Below are positions 61,038-64,000 of a stretch of 64,000 nt of DNA, in pieces. Numbering within the stretch: the first letter of the stretch is position 1; the number at the start of each line of letters is the position of its first letter. Under the pieces are notes generated by a model. That model saw only the letters and a program-made list of their open reading frames with translations, did no database searches and was not told the DNA's origin. This stretch comes from JBBQZP01 sp038207585. Lineage in GTDB: Bacteria; Pseudomonadota; Alphaproteobacteria; Rhodobacterales; Rhodobacteraceae. Position numbers and translations under genes: made by a program. The stretch covers positions 1 to 64,000 of the forward strand of contig JBBQZP010000025.1 in NCBI GenBank assembly GCA_038207585.1, read 5' to 3'.

Positions 61038-61688
61038 TCACCGGTTCCGCTGTCCGCGCGCCAAGGCCCGCGAGGCCTGCGCCGCAATCTGTGCCTGCGA
61101 GCGTTGAAAACTCTGCGCATCGGGCGTGGTGATGTTCATCACCACCGTCGTCGCGCGCCCGCCGCCCGCCTGAACGCCCAGCCTCCCGTCAGCCCCGCGT
61201 GCCAGCGGCAGTATCGCCTCTGGCCCCGCCTCGCCCATCAACCCGGTGCCACCGCGCATCGCGAAATTCGTGGGGCTGGACACAACGCCGCCTTTCGCAA
61301 ACGGCATCACCCGCCCCTGACTGAACGCGGCCCCGTTGGCAAACGGCAACACCCCGCTTAAAGCCGAGTTGATGCCCTGCGACAAAAGCCCGCCCAACGC
61401 ATTTTGCACCGGCTTCACCGCAATGCCGTAAACCGTATCGACAATGCGCTGCGACACACCTTTCAGCGCGTCCGAAAGCTTCAGCCCGTCAAACACCAAC
61501 CCATCAAACGCCCTCCGCAAGCCGTAGCCAATGCCATTCGACAGCGTGTTGACCTCGCGCCCGGTGAACAAAAGGCTTTCCCGCATCCGGCCCAGTTCGG
61601 TGTCAAAGACGCCGACCAGATCGGTCGTGCTGCCCAAGGTGGCCTCCAGTGCCGTCACCTGATCCTGCAGTTCTTCAAGCGTCGCCAT
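61038..61688 (-). CDS. GTA tail tape-measure protein (g11)
   Basis: The 216-residue protein begins MATLEELQDQVTALEATLGS (coiled-coil-like) and continues with glycine- and alanine-rich segments (GGLLSQGINSALSGVLPFAN, GGTGLMGEAGPEAILPLARG, VVMNITTPDAQSFQRSQAQI). The GEAGPEAILP motif is typical of tape-measure proteins. Its short length fits the short tail of the GTA particle, since tape-measure length sets tail length. The start overlaps g10.1 by 14 bases. Confidence 0.93.
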   Translation of the reverse strand: MATLEELQDQVTALEATLGSTTDLVGVFDTELGRMRESLLFTGREVNTLSNGIGYGLRRAFDGLVFDGLKLSDALKGVSQRIVDTVYGIAVKPVQNALGGLLSQGINSALSGVLPFANGAAFSQGRVMPFAKGGVVSSPTNFAMRGGTGLMGEAGPEAILPLARGADGRLGVQAGGGRATTVVMNITTPDAQSFQRSQAQIAAQASRALARGQRNR

Positions 61689-61881
61689 CGCCTTGTCCTT
61701 TCACATCGGGAAACGCTGCGGCCAGTTCCTCCAGCCGCACGCGTGTCAGGGGCGGCACCGCCGCTTCCGCCCCCAGCATGATCCGCAATTCCACCGGGCT
61801 TAGCCGCCAGAAGGCGTCCGGCGTCAGATGCAGCCCGTTCAGACCGGCCCGCATCAGACCGGGCCAGTCGATCCCGCTCAT
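61675..61881 (-). CDS. GTA phage tail assembly chaperone-like protein (g10.1)
   Basis: ATG 61881, within the g10 stop (ATGA), gives 68 residues: MSGIDWPGLMRAGLNGLHLT, DAFWRLSPVELRIMLGAEA, then RVRLEELAAAFPD. This is the small TIGR02216-type protein between g10 and g11 (Rcc01693). In tailed phages such chaperones hold the tape-measure protein during tail assembly. Two other frames across this stretch are shadows. Confidence 0.9.
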   Translation of the reverse strand: MSGIDWPGLMRAGLNGLHLTPDAFWRLSPVELRIMLGAEAAVPPLTRVRLEELAAAFPDVKGQGDGDA

Positions 61882-62198
61882 GGCTCGCCCGGCAGGGCAA
61901 AGGCGCGGGCCAGCAATTCGGCCGCCGCCCGCGCCGCCTCGACCGGGCCACCGCCGATCTCTACCGTGCGCAGATCCGCGGCAGATCCCGCCCAACCGCC
62001 GCCGCGCAACCCGGCCACAATCAGCGCCAGCACATCGCGGGTCGAAAACCGCCCTGCCTCGAACCGCTCGACCAATTCGATCAGCGTGCCGGTTTGCAAC
62101 GTCGCCTCCAGCTCGGCCAGGGCCCCCAGCGTCAGCTTGGCTGCGTGCCGCTGACCGTCCAGCACCAGCGCCACCTCACCTGCGAACGGGTTCACCAT
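61878..62198 (-). CDS. GTA family protein g10 (GTA-gp10 domain)
   Basis: The 106-residue protein reads MVNPFAGEVALVLDGQRHAA, KLTLGALAELEATLQTGTLI and VLALIVAGLRGGGW. It is the GTA-gp10 family protein (Rcc01692), probably also a tail-assembly chaperone because of its place between the tube and tape-measure genes. It overlaps g9 by one base and g10.1 by four. Confidence 0.93.
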   Translation of the reverse strand: MVNPFAGEVALVLDGQRHAAKLTLGALAELEATLQTGTLIELVERFEAGRFSTRDVLALIVAGLRGGGWAGSAADLRTVEIGGGPVEAARAAAELLARAFALPGEP

Positions 62199-62611
62199 CA
62201 GATCGCCGTGAACGTCAGAACACCCGCCGACGCCAGTGTCATGTCATAGCTCGCCTCGCCGTTATGGCTGCCCGAGTATTCAATGGCAGAAATCTGGAAC
62301 GGCCCCTGCACGACCCCGAAATCCGGGATCACCACCTGAAAACCCGGCACCTCGCCATCAAAGAAGATCTGCCGCGCGCGCTCATCGGTGTTGGCATCGC
62401 GAAACACCCCCGACCCCGAGATCGAGGCCGACCGCACCCCCGCCCCCGCCAGCAGCTCGCGCCACCCGCCGATGCTTTCAAGGCTTGTCACATCCACCGT
62501 TTCGGCGTTGAAACTGATGCGCGTGGCCCGCAGACCCGCGATGGTTTCGAACTGTCCGGCACCCGTCAGATCAAGCTTGATCAGCAGATCCTTACCGCTT
62601 TGCACAGCCAT
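62198..62611 (-). CDS. GTA major tail tube protein (g9, TP901-1 family)
   Basis: The 137-residue protein begins MAVQSGKDLLIKLDLTGAGQ and contains RISFNAETVDVTSLESIGGW, then GVFRDANTDERARQIFFDGE, and ends SYDMTLASAGVLTFTAI. It belongs to the TP901-1 major tail protein family (Rcc01691) that polymerises into the tail tube. A 75-base gap to g8, the largest in the visible cluster, may hold an internal signal that boosts this abundant protein. Confidence 0.95.
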   Translation of the reverse strand: MAVQSGKDLLIKLDLTGAGQFETIAGLRATRISFNAETVDVTSLESIGGWRELLAGAGVRSASISGSGVFRDANTDERARQIFFDGEVPGFQVVIPDFGVVQGPFQISAIEYSGSHNGEASYDMTLASAGVLTFTAI

Positions 62612-62686
62612 GTCATTTCTCCGTTTTGTGAAGCTTCAAGGCCAACGGAAACCAGAACCGCAGCCGAATTGTTCGAAAATGAATAG

Positions 62687-63085
62687 TCAGTCGTCCACCC
62701 GAGCGCGGAATGTCAGATCGATCCTCCGCGTGCCGCCCTCGTCCAGCCGGCGCGCAACGGCCTTGGTGAAACCAAGACTGACCAGCACACCCCGGCTTGG
62801 GGTCAATGCCGCATCCACCAACGCATCAGATACCGCGACGGCCACAGCCTTGGCCGCAAGGAACCCCGACGCATCGCTGATCACGCTGATCTGCAGGCGG
62901 TGTTCGGCGCCTTTGCCGGTCTTGTCAGACGCATCAATCGCTTCTTCCGGACCGATCAGAACAAACGTTCCCGTGCCAGCACCCGGCGGGGCCGCGTCAA
63001 AAACCGGAACCCCTGCAAGCGCCGGAAACCCGGTCAGGCGCTGATACACCGCCGCCTGCAATGCGGCTGCCACGCCATAGCTCAT
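62687..63085 (-). CDS. GTA tail terminator protein (g8, DUF3168)
   Basis: ATG 63085, overlapping the g7 stop (ATGA), gives 132 residues: MSYGVAAALQAAVYQRLTGF, IDASDKTGKGAEHRLQISVI, FTKAVARRLDEGGTRRIDLT. This is the DUF3168 family (Rcc01690), which caps the top of the tail tube. Confidence 0.93.
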   Translation of the reverse strand: MSYGVAAALQAAVYQRLTGFPALAGVPVFDAAPPGAGTGTFVLIGPEEAIDASDKTGKGAEHRLQISVISDASGFLAAKAVAVAVSDALVDAALTPSRGVLVSLGFTKAVARRLDEGGTRRIDLTFRARVDD

Positions 63086-63420
63086 ACCGGCACCTCCTCG
63101 CGTGCAAAGCACAACAGATACTGCCCGCCGGGGTCACGCTCGGTCACGGCAAGGATGTGAAACACCCGCGCACCGTCGCGAAACCGCTGTTCCGGCAAGG
63201 GGCGGGACGGCGCGCCCTGTGCCGCGCCCCGCACCGTGATGCGGTAGGGCACGGTCGCCAGCGTCACCTCGACGCCCGCCGCCTCACGCCCTGCCCCGGC
63301 TTTGACCTCGGCCCACAGGACCCCTCGCGGTGTCCAGGTCTGGGTGTATCCCCCGGACCCGTCGGCCACGCGCTGACGCCCCTCCAGCACCAGTCGGCGG
63401 TTCAGATCGGGCCCGTTCAT
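63082..63420 (-). CDS. GTA head-tail stopper/adaptor protein (g7)
   Basis: The 112-residue protein starts MNGPDLNRRLVLEGRQRVAD and keeps the head-tail joining pattern GGYTQTWTPRGVLWAEVKAG and a final VTERDPGGQYLLCFAREEVP. It corresponds to Rcc01689 in the neck between capsid and tail. It overlaps g6 by four and g8 by four bases. Confidence 0.93.
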   Translation of the reverse strand: MNGPDLNRRLVLEGRQRVADGSGGYTQTWTPRGVLWAEVKAGAGREAAGVEVTLATVPYRITVRGAAQGAPSRPLPEQRFRDGARVFHILAVTERDPGGQYLLCFAREEVPV

Positions 63421-64000
63421 GCGCCACCCCCGCCCAGAATGCGCACCGTGCGCCAGCGTTCGATCAGTGTGACCACCGCGTGCGGCAGACCACCGGCGCG
63501 CCCGTCAAGATCATGCCGCGTCTCGTAATATTCGGCGGCGAGCAGAAACACCGCCTGCCCCAGATCGGCAGGCACCAGCGCCCAGGTCGCGCCAAACCCT
63601 GCCTCGAACACGATCTCCAGCCGCCCGCCCTCGGGCACCACCGGCAACAGCGTGCCGGTCGATACCAGACGCGGACGGTGCGTGTCCTTGATCAGACGGT
63701 AGCGAGCCGCATCCACCAGCGACGATGCACCAGTCTGGTCAATCACTGTCACCGACGCCACGGCAACAACCGGCGCCAGCGGCAATGCATGTTCCGAACC
63801 GGTGCGCCAATCTTCCAGCGTCAGCAAAAAGCTGCGCGCAATCAGCGCCTTGCCGATCCGCCCCTCAATCGCGGCAATCGCCGCCCGCAGATAGCTTTCG
63901 ACCAATCCGTCCTGCAATCCGTCATCCGCAAAGCCGGTGCCCAGCCGCAAATGATCTTTCATCGCCTGAACCGGAAGGGCCGCCACCGGCACTTGTGTCT
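63417..64000 (-). CDS. GTA head-tail connector protein (g6), 5' end outside the window
   Basis: The frame is open to the right edge. A GTG at 63992 is possible, but family members carry a few residues more before ALPVQAMKDHLRLGTGF, and in-frame codons ACA CAA continue to the edge, so I treat it as partial. It shows LIARSFLLTLEDWRTG, ALPLAPVVAVASVTVIDQTG and LGQAVFLLAAEYYETRHDL, typical of phage gp6-like connectors (Rcc01688). The upstream head genes (g1-g5) should lie just beyond the edge. Confidence 0.92.
   Translation of the reverse strand, partial: TQVPVAALPVQAMKDHLRLGTGFADDGLQDGLVESYLRAAIAAIEGRIGKALIARSFLLTLEDWRTGSEHALPLAPVVAVASVTVIDQTGASSLVDAARYRLIKDTHRPRLVSTGTLLPVVPEGGRLEIVFEAGFGATWALVPADLGQAVFLLAAEYYETRHDLDGRAGGLPHAVVTLIERWRTVRILGGGGA

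Noticed and set aside
61865..61900. Programmed frameshift between g10 and g10.1, as in many phage tail chaperones
   Set aside because: The two frames meet in a simple ATGA overlap, and no slippery heptamer was seen before the g10 stop.

Overview
The window is a GC-rich chromosomal segment of a Rhodobacteraceae bacterium (order Rhodobacterales, Alphaproteobacteria). I base this on a gene-transfer-agent (GTA) structural cluster of the Rhodobacter capsulatus type at the right edge, a vitamin B12-dependent class II ribonucleotide reductase, heterotetrameric sarcosine oxidase, lipoyl-bearing pyruvate dehydrogenase E1-beta, a Fur/Mur-like regulator, and the short intergenic repeats typical of this family. 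Genus cannot be decided from the sequence alone. No rRNA, tRNA or CRISPR array was seen.

Layout. 1-2.3 kb: end of an oligopeptide-type ABC importer (permease tail plus fused double ATPase). 2.3-5.9 kb: the conserved yfgM-like/bamB/der operon (minus strand). 6.1-12 kb: an RTX protein, an Atm1-type ABC exporter, a LysM protein, a LOG-family phosphoribohydrolase and superoxide dismutase. 12.1-17.6 kb: sarcosine oxidase operon soxB-(HD hydrolase)-soxD-soxA-soxG, with an unexpected HD phosphohydrolase inside it. 17.8-19.8 kb: ccmI-ruvX-DUF1289. 19.9-22.3 kb: a degrading zone with a dioxygenase-like gene interrupted by an in-frame TGA, a TauE/SafE permease, and remnants of a two-component system. 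22.3-26.5 kb: a CDP-alcohol phosphatidyltransferase linked to a YnjBCD-type ABC importer. 26.5-32.9 kb: a TctABC tripartite tricarboxylate transporter divergent from its TctD/TctE regulators and a third, solute-binding gene. 32.9-38.7 kb: nrdJ with an exactly duplicated 3' end flanking a single AT-richer ImmA/IrrE-family gene, then a DMT permease. 38.7-54.8 kb: Fur/Mur, DMT permeases, and much of lower glycolysis and its exit (eno, pgk, class I aldolase, pdhABC) interleaved with tyrS, anmK, two cyclophilins, ftsB and cysE. 54.8-64 kb: the tail half of the GTA cluster, g15 to g6 (minus strand), running off the right edge.

How the genes work together. Most operons are tightly packed, with 1-, 4- or 8-base start/stop overlaps implying translational coupling. 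The most unusual theme is that three accessory genes (ImmA/IrrE after nrdJ, a DUF7002-like gene after eno, an HD hydrolase after soxB) each start exactly at the stop codon of a metabolic gene (TGATG or GTGA overlaps). They therefore appear to borrow that gene's transcription and ribosomes. The nrdJ case also carries an 84-base direct repeat that starts precisely at the nrdJ stop codon, which looks like the scar of a targeted insertion.

Limits: family names rest on motif and sequence recognition by eye. No database search or structure prediction was run. Coordinates of short motifs may be off by one base.
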